A stretch of 32,499 bases of DNA, taken from Parachlamydiales bacterium (lineage in GTDB: Bacteria > Chlamydiota > Chlamydiia > Chlamydiales > JAEYWL01). The stretch spans positions 1 to 32,499 of the forward strand of contig JAGVLX010000027.1 of the NCBI GenBank assembly GCA_020054065.1, read 5' to 3'. The notes under the pieces are model-generated. The model worked only from the letters and a program-made list of their open reading frames with translations. It was not told the DNA's origin and made no database searches. A program made the position numbers and the translations under genes. How positions within the stretch are numbered: the first letter of the stretch is position 1; every line of letters starts with the position of its first letter. This document shows, one piece after another, positions 1-6,675 of this stretch.

Positions 1-49
1 AGTATATAAAATACGTTTTTATAAAAAAATCATAATAAATAGTTTTATA

Positions 50-604
50 ATGATAAATTCGATAAGAGATATTTCGAGAGAAATCGGTATACATGTCGGA
101 ATCCCCATGGGCGGCGGGATGGCCGTGGGTTATCTTTGCCATAAAATGGTTTGTGTATGGAAAATTTTTCCAAAACTCGCGAATACCACACCCACTTTAA
201 CCTCTTTTACCACCGGATTTGGAGTTGCCGTTGCCGTACAGCTCTTTTATTTGAGCTTCCGAGCGGGAATGCTCCTCTTTCCTAATATGATGGATCCGCG
301 AAGTTTCTTGGCTCATTTACAAACTCAAATCACAACGGCCGTCTCCACACTCACCAGCATGTTCGGAGCCCCCTATCTCTTGGAATGCCTAGGTCTGACG
401 TTTACTATCATGGATCTCATGCAATTTATCATTTGCGCCGGTTTTACAGGTATACTCACTCTCCTCACGGGCATTGCCCTCGCCTTTCTGATCGCTCCGC
501 TCGTGCAACCGGCCCGCGACGTTGCGCAATTTGTCCGCACCTATTTTTCGCAACACCACCTAAACCTAATAGAACCGCCAAGCCACCTTCCCTTGATCAT
601 ATGA
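50..604 (+). CDS. Unknown membrane protein, tandem paralog 1 of 3
   Basis: The 184-residue product is not a family I recognise. It shares with the next two genes an N-terminal signature: HVGIPM, a Gly-rich stretch, a Cys-Gly or similar pair followed by H-K, then VCVWKI-PK and TPTLTS. Hydrophobic stretches near residues 20-40, 52-75, 100-125 and 128-152 suggest about four membrane segments, and the tail ends in a short Pro-rich motif ending HLPLI, also shared. The upstream 49 bases are very AT-rich and show no clear Shine-Dalgarno, so the start is moderately sure. The stop overlaps the next start as ATGA, which indicates translational coupling. In a chlamydial host-associated genome an inclusion-membrane or envelope role is possible, but nothing in the sequence proves it. 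Confidence 0.75.
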   Translation: MINSIRDISREIGIHVGIPMGGGMAVGYLCHKMVCVWKIFPKLANTTPTLTSFTTGFGVAVAVQLFYLSFRAGMLLFPNMMDPRSFLAHLQTQITTAVSTLTSMFGAPYLLECLGLTFTIMDLMQFIICAGFTGILTLLTGIALAFLIAPLVQPARDVAQFVRTYFSQHHLNLIEPPSHLPLII

Positions 605-1164
605 TTGATTATCTCAAAGACAGCGCTTGGCAAGGTGTCAAGTTTACAGCAAAACATGTAGGAATTCCGATGGGTGCAGGGAGTGCTTGCGGTTACCTCA
701 CCCATAAAGCGGTGTGTGTATGGAAAATCTTCCCCAAGATGGGAAACGTCACGCCAACGCTCACATCTGCCCAAGCGGCTATCGGTTGCGGGATTGGCGT
801 TCAGATTGGGTATGTGGTTTGTAGGGTATGCCTTTCCTACTTTGCCAATAGGCTGCAACCTGGACTCGGAAACAACCCTCCTATATTTCCCTTCAATGCA
901 ACTCTTTGTGGAATCTTTTTTACTCCGATGATCCTCACCCCGACGATCACAGAGTGGCTTGGGTTTACCTTCACAGCTGCCGACTTAGCTCAATTTTTAT
1001 TTACTTCCTTTTTTTTAGGGATCGCCGCTATAGGATCCGTCCTCATCTCTTATTCTCTTTTCCTGTTAGGGATGCGCGTATACCTTTGGGCGTGTGATTA
1101 TTTTACGCCAAATCATCCCTTACAACTTTTTGAACCCCTCACCCATCTTCCCCTGATCGTATGA
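601..1164 (+). CDS. Unknown membrane protein, tandem paralog 2 of 3
   Basis: The 187-residue protein starts MIDYLKDSAWQG and carries the same HVGIPM / CVWKIFPK / TPTLTS signature as its neighbours. I chose ATG at 601 over an upstream in-frame ATG at 385. That choice gives the ATGA overlap with the previous gene and a start that aligns exactly with paralog 3 (MIDYLKNSAWQG). Several hydrophobic segments predict a multi-pass membrane protein. The DNA at the N-terminus is nearly identical to paralog 3 (601-670 against 1161-1230) while the rest has diverged, consistent with a recent tandem duplication or gene conversion of the 5' part. Function unknown. Confidence 0.8.
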   Translation: MIDYLKDSAWQGVKFTAKHVGIPMGAGSACGYLTHKAVCVWKIFPKMGNVTPTLTSAQAAIGCGIGVQIGYVVCRVCLSYFANRLQPGLGNNPPIFPFNATLCGIFFTPMILTPTITEWLGFTFTAADLAQFLFTSFFLGIAAIGSVLISYSLFLLGMRVYLWACDYFTPNHPLQLFEPLTHLPLIV

Positions 1165-1703
1165 TTGATTACCTCAAAAATAGCGCTTGGCAAGGGGTCA
1201 AGTTTACAGCAAAACATGTGGGAATCCCGATGGCAGCTGGCGCTGCTTGCGGTTATCTGCTTCACAAATCGATTTGTGTTTGGAAAATTCTGCCCAAGTT
1301 GGGCAATTTCACCCCCGTTCTGACTTCCCCTCAAGCTGCAATTGGATGTGCGGTGGCAACCCAAATCGCTTATCTTGTAGTGAGAATAAGCCTAAAGCTA
1401 TTTCCGAATACGCCGTTTATTGCACAGGTTCATGTTTACTCCGCCTTCTTCTCTCCTATCCTTCTTACTTCGTCAGTCACCTCGTTATTAGGGTTTACCT
1501 TTACGGTTGGGGATTTATTCCAATTTATCGCGTATGCGTTTTTTCTAGGATCTGCAACGATAGGAACAACTATTTTAGCTCTAGTCTTATTACTTAAACT
1601 TCTTGAAGGCGCCGTCATTGTGGCAAGGGCGGTACGTGCGTATTTCCAATCCCCTGGGTTGACGTTGATCCAGCCTCAATCCAGCCTTGCGCTCATTTCT
1701 TAA
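1161..1703 (+). CDS. Unknown membrane protein, tandem paralog 3 of 3
   Basis: The 180-residue last member of the triplet is joined to paralog 2 by an ATGA overlap (1161-1164). It has the same N-terminal signature and about four hydrophobic segments. The C-terminal tail (LIQPQSSLALIS) is a diverged version of the Pro-rich HLPLI tail of the other two. The three genes form one translationally coupled unit. It ends 13 bases before a 9-bp-periodic repeat region that separates it from convergent trpS. No domain recognised. Confidence 0.78.
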   Translation: MIDYLKNSAWQGVKFTAKHVGIPMAAGAACGYLLHKSICVWKILPKLGNFTPVLTSPQAAIGCAVATQIAYLVVRISLKLFPNTPFIAQVHVYSAFFSPILLTSSVTSLLGFTFTVGDLFQFIAYAFFLGSATIGTTILALVLLLKLLEGAVIVARAVRAYFQSPGLTLIQPQSSLALIS

Positions 1704-1715
1704 CAATAAAACTAA

Positions 1716-1825
1716 CAGGATCAGCAGGATCGCCTACGGCGACAGGATGAGCAGGTAAGAAATTAAACGCAAAGAAAAAGCCAAAGTCGCAAAGGTGCAA
1801 AGACTTCACTAATGATCTTTGCGTT
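1716..1825. repeat. Two 9-bp-periodic intergenic repeats between convergent genes
   Basis: The 132-base gap between paralog 3 and trpS holds two different periodic tracts. From 1716 to about 1755, units of the form CAGGATnAG recur at 9-bp steps around a small TCGCC-TAC-GGCGA hairpin. From 1766 to about 1809, CGCAAAGnn-type units recur. The 9-base arm AACGCAAAG (1766-1774) is repeated inverted at 1817-1825, so the tract can fold and may end transcripts from both sides. The 9-bp period and convergent location match the repeats at 6572 and 11495, though the unit sequences differ. Confidence 0.6.
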
Positions 1826-1835
1826 AGAATCATCC

Positions 1836-2888
1836 TTATTTCCCTTGGTAGTCGCGTGCGATGCGGGAAATTTTATTCCAGGTCCCTGAAATTCCCATGG
1901 CAGACATCATCTCTTTGAGAGTTTGGTTAGAGATTTCGATCATCTTTTGAGTCCCTTCGTACACCACCTTCTCGACGAATCCCTTATCTTCCGCAAACTG
2001 CTTGCGCCGCTCGCGGATCGGATCTAAAAATCGATTCAAAGCCATGATCAGTTTTCCTTTCACCTCTACATCGCCGACTTTCCCTTGGCGGTAGCGGATC
2101 TTCAAATCGTCCACTTCCGCCTTATCCGGGTTGAATACGTCGTGATAGACGAAAATCGGGTTGTTTTCCACGGTGCCGGGAATATCGGCACGGATCCGAT
2201 TTGGATCGGTATAGGCCCCGGTAATCTTCTTCTCAACCGTTTTTGCATCATCAGAAAGAAAAATCGCATTCTCAGCCGATTTAGACATCTTTCCCTGTCC
2301 ATCAGTCCCAATCAAGGTCGGCACGTCGCTTAACATCACTTGGGGCAGCGGGAAAATTTCCCCGTAATATTGATTAAAGCGACGGGCGATGTCGCGGGTG
2401 AACTCCACATGTGCTTCATTGTCTTTTCCGACTGGCACCAAATGTGCGCGCGGCATCAAAATATCGGCCGACTGCAACACCGGATAGCCGATCAAACCAA
2501 ATGGAACGTTTTCCGGATCGATGTGGGCGTTGCGCGCCATTTCTTTAATACTTGGCAGGTTTGTCAACCGGTTAATCGAAATCAACATTTCGAAAACCAA
2601 GTTCATTTGATAGACCGCTGGCGTGGCGGACTGAAGGTAGATGGTGACTTTTGCTGGATCAAGACCGCATGCCAAATAATCCAACACCATCTCATGGATA
2701 TTCTCGCGGATTTTCAGCACATCCTCTTTCAGCGGTTTTGTTGTGAGTGTATGCAGATCGGCAATGATAATGTAGGTTTCATAGAGATCTTGCAGCTTGA
2801 CGCGGTTAGCAATCGATCCGACATAATGCCCAAGGTGCATTTTTCCGGTCGGGCGGTCGCCAGTTAAAATCCGTTTTCTTTCTTCCAT
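1836..2888 (-). CDS. trpS: Tryptophanyl-tRNA synthetase
   Basis: Charges tRNA-Trp with tryptophan in the cytoplasm. The 350-residue product is a class I aminoacyl-tRNA synthetase of normal TrpS length. The HIGH-type signature is HLGH at residues 18-21 (after TGDRPTGKM), and the KMSKS loop is exact at residues 200-204. I chose ATG at 2888 ([15 protein letters not shown]) because AGGAAGGAC lies just upstream; a start eight codons earlier adds nothing conserved. It begins 8 bases after the stop of the second aromatic amino acid permease and is co-directional with both permeases, so uptake and charging of aromatic amino acids appear to be one operon. Confidence 0.96.
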   Translation of the reverse strand: MEERKRILTGDRPTGKMHLGHYVGSIANRVKLQDLYETYIIIADLHTLTTKPLKEDVLKIRENIHEMVLDYLACGLDPAKVTIYLQSATPAVYQMNLVFEMLISINRLTNLPSIKEMARNAHIDPENVPFGLIGYPVLQSADILMPRAHLVPVGKDNEAHVEFTRDIARRFNQYYGEIFPLPQVMLSDVPTLIGTDGQGKMSKSAENAIFLSDDAKTVEKKITGAYTDPNRIRADIPGTVENNPIFVYHDVFNPDKAEVDDLKIRYRQGKVGDVEVKGKLIMALNRFLDPIRERRKQFAEDKGFVEKVVYEGTQKMIEISNQTLKEMMSAMGISGTWNKISRIARDYQGK

Positions 2889-2896
2889 AGTCCTTC

Positions 2897-4111
2897 CTAA
2901 GTATAAATCCATCCCAGTTTATTTCCGATTTCGACCGCAATAATGGCGAGTGAAATGGCAATTGTCGCAATTAACGCCAGGCGCCCTCCGGGTGCTGTAT
3001 AATGGCCATGCAAGCGTTTATAATATCTTCCTGACCAAACCATCAGCGCCGGCAGCAGCCCTAAAAGGACGACTACGCCAAACGCCCCGGCATATTCCAG
3101 CGCGGTCAAAAAGATCCGCGGGCTGGTCAATGAAAAGAGCAGTGGAGGAATGAACGTGATGCCGCAGAGCAGCAGCTTTCCCCCAGAATTCTGTTTGATC
3201 ATCAATCCGTCGGCCAAAAAGTCTTTTAAGCTGAGAGTAACCCCCAGGAAAGAAGTGATGATGGCAAAAAAGGCAAACAGCCGGGCCAAGAGGCTGATCC
3301 AGGGATGGTCGATAATCAACGAGATCAAGTGTGCGCCATTTGTTCCGTCGACATAACCTTGCAGCAATCCGTTCATCCCTTCAATCGGAATGATCCCCAA
3401 CGCCAGCACTTCCCAGATCAAATACACGATCAGCGGGATTAAGCTACCGATCACAATCACCAGTCTTAACTGCGCCACATCCCGTTTTAAGTAGGTGGTC
3501 AAACTGGGAATGATGATATGAAAGCCGAACGATGTTGCCAGCACAGAAACAGCCAGCAGAACATAGCGCCACTCCACATGTTTTAAAAGCTCCCCATCGA
3601 CATAGGGAGAAAGCCAGCCGACTAAAGTCACATACGCAACCACCAATCCGATCATCAGCAATCGGTTGATCAAGTCTACCGACCGCGCGCCGTGATACAC
3701 AAAATAGCCAAAAATCGCAAGGAGTGGCAAGGGGGCCATCCAGCAGGGCATTTTCCACCCAGTCAGATCGGCGAGGAAATCTTGAAAGATCGCTCCGCCG
3801 CCTGCCAGGTAAGCAGTTGTTAAAGAATAGAGCAAAAAGAGGTAGACAACCCAGCTTAACACTTCACCTGCCCGCCCTAAGGTTTGCTTTGCCATGGAAA
3901 TGATATTGGCACCTGGCTTCTCCATCCACAAGTTCACCTCTAAAAAAAGCAGCGCGGTAAAGGTCATATAGACCCAATACAAAATAAAGAGAACCGCCGC
4001 AGGATAAAATCCGGCCAGTCCCGTGCTCACAGGCAGTGCGAGCATGCCCGCGCCGATTGTTGTTCCGGCAACCAGCAGAATGCCCCCTAATAATCGGCTC
4101 CACGAGTTCAT
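2897..4111 (-). CDS. tyrP: Aromatic amino acid permease (TyrP/HAAAP family), second copy
   Basis: An inner-membrane transporter of the hydroxy/aromatic amino acid permease family, probably importing tyrosine or tryptophan with protons. The 404-residue protein begins with the family-typical [20 protein letters not shown] first helix and has about 11 hydrophobic segments. The ATG at 4111 (MNSWSRLL) overlaps the upstream permease stop as ATGA, which is why I prefer it to an in-frame GTG at 4123. It is a paralog of the gene just upstream, sharing motifs such as [16 protein letters not shown] and the AL-YAGAFG--LLG--PALMVW tail. Tandem tyrP genes are known from Chlamydia. Substrate cannot be read from sequence, but linkage to trpS favours tryptophan for at least one copy. 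Confidence 0.92.
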   Translation of the reverse strand: MNSWSRLLGGILLVAGTTIGAGMLALPVSTGLAGFYPAAVLFILYWVYMTFTALLFLEVNLWMEKPGANIISMAKQTLGRAGEVLSWVVYLFLLYSLTTAYLAGGGAIFQDFLADLTGWKMPCWMAPLPLLAIFGYFVYHGARSVDLINRLLMIGLVVAYVTLVGWLSPYVDGELLKHVEWRYVLLAVSVLATSFGFHIIIPSLTTYLKRDVAQLRLVIVIGSLIPLIVYLIWEVLALGIIPIEGMNGLLQGYVDGTNGAHLISLIIDHPWISLLARLFAFFAIITSFLGVTLSLKDFLADGLMIKQNSGGKLLLCGITFIPPLLFSLTSPRIFLTALEYAGAFGVVVLLGLLPALMVWSGRYYKRLHGHYTAPGGRLALIATIAISLAIIAVEIGNKLGWIYT

Positions 4112-5322
4112 AAATGCACCCACCCTATTTCTTGAACAAATTGCAAGGTCACAATGATCAGGGCTACTACGATCACAGCTACAAGTGTGAATCTGCCGCC
4201 TGGCAACATTTCCCGGCCTGCTTTGTTGAGCTTATACCTACCTACCCATACCATAAGGGCCGGAAAGATACCGAACAAAATCACGGCTCCAAATGCACCC
4301 GCGTAATTCAGCGCGGTCAAGAAGATTTGAGGGTAGCTGAGGGCAAATACAAAAGGAGGAACTAACGTCAACAAACACAGCACCAGCATCCCGAGTCGTG
4401 ATTTATGGATCTTCAATCCATCAGACAAGAAATCTACAAAGCTGAATGCCACCGCCAAAAAGGAGGTCACAATGGAAAAGAACGCAAAGTACTCCGCAAA
4501 AACCAAAACCCAAGAAGAGCCGACCGCGTTCTTAAGCGCATGAGTCGCCATCGCCCCTTGATCGAACGATTCCTTAAACTGACCTACTGGGACAACGCCC
4601 ATAATGACAAACTGCCAGAGCAGATAGACGAATAAAGGCAAAGAGCTGCCAACAATAATAGCTGCACGCAATCGCTTTACATCATGGTTCAAATACGATG
4701 TCAAGCCAGGAATCAGATTGTGGTAGCCAAACGAAATGATCATCGCAGGAACGACGATAGCCACTTTCGGCCAGTCGGCATGGGTCAGCAGCTCGAACTT
4801 CACCCTAGGCAGCCCAAGCACAATCAAGGCTACATAGGTGACCACCAAACCGATCATCAAAAGGCGGTTAAACCAATCGACGTTCAACGTCCCGGTGTAG
4901 ATGACCGCACCGAACAACACCACAAACGCAAGGCTGGCTTTCCATAATTCAATCTTCGCTCCCATCAACTCCTCATAGAGATCGGAGAATAACGATCCAC
5001 TCCCCGCCACATACGCGACCATGATGGAATAGAACAAAAATAAAAACAGCAGCCAGCTTAACATCTGACCGATCTTTCCCAGCGTCCTTCCAGTCATGGT
5101 AATCAGGTTCACACCATCGCCATACCAAAGATTGACTTCCAGCAGCAACAATCCGGTGCACATCATAAATAACCAGGAACAAACGAATAGAACGGTCGAC
5201 GGAATAAATCCGGCCAAAGAACTGAGAACAGGCAAACCTAACATGCCTGCGCCGATGCAGCAACCGGCGATCAGTAAGATCGCCCCTAATAAACTGCCCT
5301 GTTTTGAATTTGGTGTTTCCAC
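4108..5322 (-). CDS. tyrP: Aromatic amino acid permease (TyrP/HAAAP family), first copy
   Basis: The 404-residue multi-pass transporter has the same architecture as its downstream paralog, opening with GAILLIAGCCIGAGMLGLPV. The start is GTG at 5322 with AGGAGA about five bases upstream. An ATG two bases further up is out of frame. It is the first permease of the tyrP-tyrP-trpS unit. A terminator-like hairpin and a Phe/Trp-rich leader peptide lie 55-120 bases upstream on the same strand, so expression may be controlled by attenuation. Duplication of the transporter would raise capacity or split specificity between tyrosine and tryptophan, which host-dependent chlamydiae must scavenge. Confidence 0.92.
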   Translation of the reverse strand: METPNSKQGSLLGAILLIAGCCIGAGMLGLPVLSSLAGFIPSTVLFVCSWLFMMCTGLLLLEVNLWYGDGVNLITMTGRTLGKIGQMLSWLLFLFLFYSIMVAYVAGSGSLFSDLYEELMGAKIELWKASLAFVVLFGAVIYTGTLNVDWFNRLLMIGLVVTYVALIVLGLPRVKFELLTHADWPKVAIVVPAMIISFGYHNLIPGLTSYLNHDVKRLRAAIIVGSSLPLFVYLLWQFVIMGVVPVGQFKESFDQGAMATHALKNAVGSSWVLVFAEYFAFFSIVTSFLAVAFSFVDFLSDGLKIHKSRLGMLVLCLLTLVPPFVFALSYPQIFLTALNYAGAFGAVILFGIFPALMVWVGRYKLNKAGREMLPGGRFTLVAVIVVALIIVTLQFVQEIGWVHL

Positions 5323-5377
5323 ATGCTCTCCTTAAAGAAATTGACAATGATTCAAACGATGTAAAGAAAAAAATAGA

Positions 5378-5400
5378 CTTTTGGCGGCTAACGCCAAAAG
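5378..5400 (-). terminator. Intrinsic terminator / candidate attenuator hairpin
   Basis: Read on the minus strand, CUUUUGGCG (5400-5392) pairs perfectly with CGCCAAAAG (5386-5378) across a 5-base loop. A run of seven U (5373-5367) follows after UCUA. It lies about 100 bases after the small gene ending at 5499 and 55 bases before the first tyrP start. It could simply end the upstream transcript. Because a leader peptide reads into its 5' arm, it may instead be a conditional terminator for tyrP-tyrP-trpS. Confidence 0.75.
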
Positions 5401-5444
5401 AAAGGAGAGCGAAAGAAATTAAAAGAGAAAAAAGCTTGTTTCAT
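5388..5444 (-). CDS. Putative Phe/Trp-rich leader peptide of the tyrP-trpS operon
   Basis: An 18-codon frame encodes MKQAFFSFNFFRSPFFWR and then stops. Seven of 18 residues are Phe, with a Trp at the penultimate position. The final FFWR codons form the 5' arm of the terminator hairpin and the TAG stop lies in its loop. That is the layout expected if a ribosome stalled for charged tRNA-Phe or tRNA-Trp blocks terminator folding and lets RNA polymerase continue into the permeases. The Shine-Dalgarno is weak (GGTGG close to the ATG). The minus strand here is pyrimidine-rich, which by itself favours Phe, Ser and Pro codons, so chance remains possible. Confidence 0.5.
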   Translation of the reverse strand: MKQAFFSFNFFRSPFFWR

Positions 5445-5459
5445 AGCCACCACACTACC

Positions 5460-5473
5460 AAACCCGAGGGTTT
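5460..5473 (-). other. Small hairpin upstream of the leader peptide
   Basis: AAACCC and GGGTTT face each other across two bases, effectively a 5-bp stem with a 4-base loop, 15 bases before the leader ATG on the minus strand. It could be a pause or 5'-leader structure of the candidate attenuator. It is short and may be fortuitous. Confidence 0.3.
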
Positions 5474-5498
5474 TTCGCAATCTTGTAAAAACAACCTT

Positions 5499-5846
5499 TT
5501 ACGCCTTAACTTGGACATCGAGCGGGTAATCCTGAGCTTCTATGTAGATGACGTTACGTAGATCAAAGGGATTGGTTATGATGCCCAGATGGCGTCTCCA
5601 ACACTGCTCAAAGTTTGCTAAACTGAACTCCTCCGTTCCCGCTAAAGGAGCGATCAAAATCGCCTCAATCTCTCTGTCTTCCAGAGTCGCGGTATACCGG
5701 GTCAAATGATAATTATTTTCTACAGCCATTCTCCATAAGAAGCAAATTTTTGAAAGATGGCGTCCGGTTACATCCACTACGATTTCCCCTTGCCTAGTGC
5801 GCGGCAAATGAGGGGTTCTAATGGATTCTGGTAATATTCCGTTCAT
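5499..5846 (-). CDS. Hypothetical protein, 115 aa
   Basis: Soluble-looking protein with no recognisable domain. The sequence mixes beta-like segments (GEIVVDVTG, EIEAILIAPLAG) with an aromatic-rich centre (CFLWRMAVENNYHLTRY). The start is supported by AGGAGA nine bases before the ATG at 5846. It lies divergent from the deformylase gene across a 76-base gap that must hold both promoters. It is followed on the same strand by the leader peptide, terminator hairpin and tyrP genes, so it could be the first gene of that transcript. Function unknown. Confidence 0.7.
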   Translation of the reverse strand: MNGILPESIRTPHLPRTRQGEIVVDVTGRHLSKICFLWRMAVENNYHLTRYTATLEDREIEAILIAPLAGTEEFSLANFEQCWRRHLGIITNPFDLRNVIYIEAQDYPLDVQVKA

Positions 5847-5922
5847 ATTATTTATCTCCTAGTATTTTTAGGTTTAACATTTTACATTGTTATTATTTAA
5901 ATTGCATAAAGATGGAGCTTTC

Positions 5923-6543
5923 ATGGCAAAATTTATTCCCTGCACCGATACGCGGCTCAATCTCCGCTCTGAAGAGATCCCTTTGGAAGAGATCCAATCC
6001 CTGGGCATCCAACAGATCATTGAAAAAATGTTTATGATTGCCAAAGGAGAACGGTCTCATACGGAGAATGGGTCCCTGGTGGGGCTGGCTGCCCCGCAGA
6101 TCGGCGTGTGGAAACGGATTATTTTGGTGGATATCGGAGCCGACAATGATGAGCAATTAGGGACACTTAAGGCGTATATCAATCCGGAGATCACCTGGAT
6201 GTCCAGCCGGATCGAAAATGGCCGCGAAGATTGCTACTCTATTGATTCTCGCGTCTATGGGATTGTTCCGCGCGCCTATTCGATTAAAGTTCGCGCGTAT
6301 GACCGTGTTGGCCGCCTGGTCGAAGAGGAGCACCGTGGGTTTGTGGCCCGGATTTTTCAACATGAGGTGGATCATTTGGAAGGGATTCGTTTCCCTGACC
6401 GGGTGGGGAAAGCGGGCAAGCTGCATTGGGTCAGCACTGATCAGGTACAAAACTATCGTCACCACGAAAAGCAGTGGCAAACGCAATGCCCTTGGACCGT
6501 TTGGCAAAACATGAAAGCCGGCAAGACATACGAGGTCGAATAA
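5923..6543 (+). CDS. def: Peptide deformylase-family protein
   Basis: Removes the formyl group from the N-terminal Met of new proteins, using a metal held by one Cys and two His. The 206-residue product has the three family motifs: GLAAPQ at 54-59, the Cys motif as EDCYS (Cys104), and HEVDH at 147-151. Two motif positions are unusual. The first Gly of the normal G-x-G-x-AAPQ is Leu (LVGLAAPQ), and EGC is EDC. The metal ligands are all present, so activity is plausible. I chose ATG at 5923 because GGAG precedes it by about five bases. It may be a second, divergent deformylase of the organism. Confidence 0.85.
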   Translation: MAKFIPCTDTRLNLRSEEIPLEEIQSLGIQQIIEKMFMIAKGERSHTENGSLVGLAAPQIGVWKRIILVDIGADNDEQLGTLKAYINPEITWMSSRIENGREDCYSIDSRVYGIVPRAYSIKVRAYDRVGRLVEEEHRGFVARIFQHEVDHLEGIRFPDRVGKAGKLHWVSTDQVQNYRHHEKQWQTQCPWTVWQNMKAGKTYEVE

Positions 6544-6571
6544 AAGTGGGTATTATTTTTATGCCCATGTT

Positions 6572-6675
6572 AAAACGACCAAAAGGACATAAAGGACCTA
6601 AACGACCAAAAAAAACTTGTTCATTTCATTTTGGTCTTTTTGGTCCTTTATGTCCTTTTGGTCGTTTGTCCTTTT
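6572..6675. repeat. Gene-less 9-bp-periodic long palindrome
   Basis: The left arm (6572-6607) is built of 9-bp units of the type nnGACCnAA (AACGACCAA, AAGGACATA, AAGGACCTA, AACGACCAA). The right arm (about 6633-6667) is its near-perfect inverse, separated by a roughly 25-base A/T-rich spacer. It fills the gap between def and the convergent TPR gene, and its right edge touches the TPR stop codon. As RNA it would form a very long hairpin able to terminate transcripts from both directions. The unit is the same as in the inverted repeats flanking the four-helix-bundle gene at 19975, so it looks like a deleted or gene-less version of that element. Confidence 0.8.

Noticed and set aside
385..600. 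N-terminal extension of membrane paralog 2 starting at an in-frame ATG at 385.
   Set aside because: It would overlap paralog 1 by 220 bases, is Arg/His/Cys-rich nonsense, and has no counterpart in the other paralogs; the ATGA start at 601 aligns with paralog 3.
541..858. Minus-strand frame opposite paralogs 1 and 2 (and a similar one at 1113-1364).
   Set aside because: These are mirror-frame shadows of the duplicated DNA; similarity between them only reflects the paralogy on the plus strand.
5304..5561. Plus-strand 85-residue frame over the leader region.
   Set aside because: It overlaps the tyrP start, the hairpin and the end of the small gene, is Lys/Glu low complexity from purine-rich DNA, and has no supporting start signals.
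6572..6675. CRISPR-like array.
   Set aside because: Units are 9 bp with no spacers and the tract is a two-arm palindrome; there are no cas genes.
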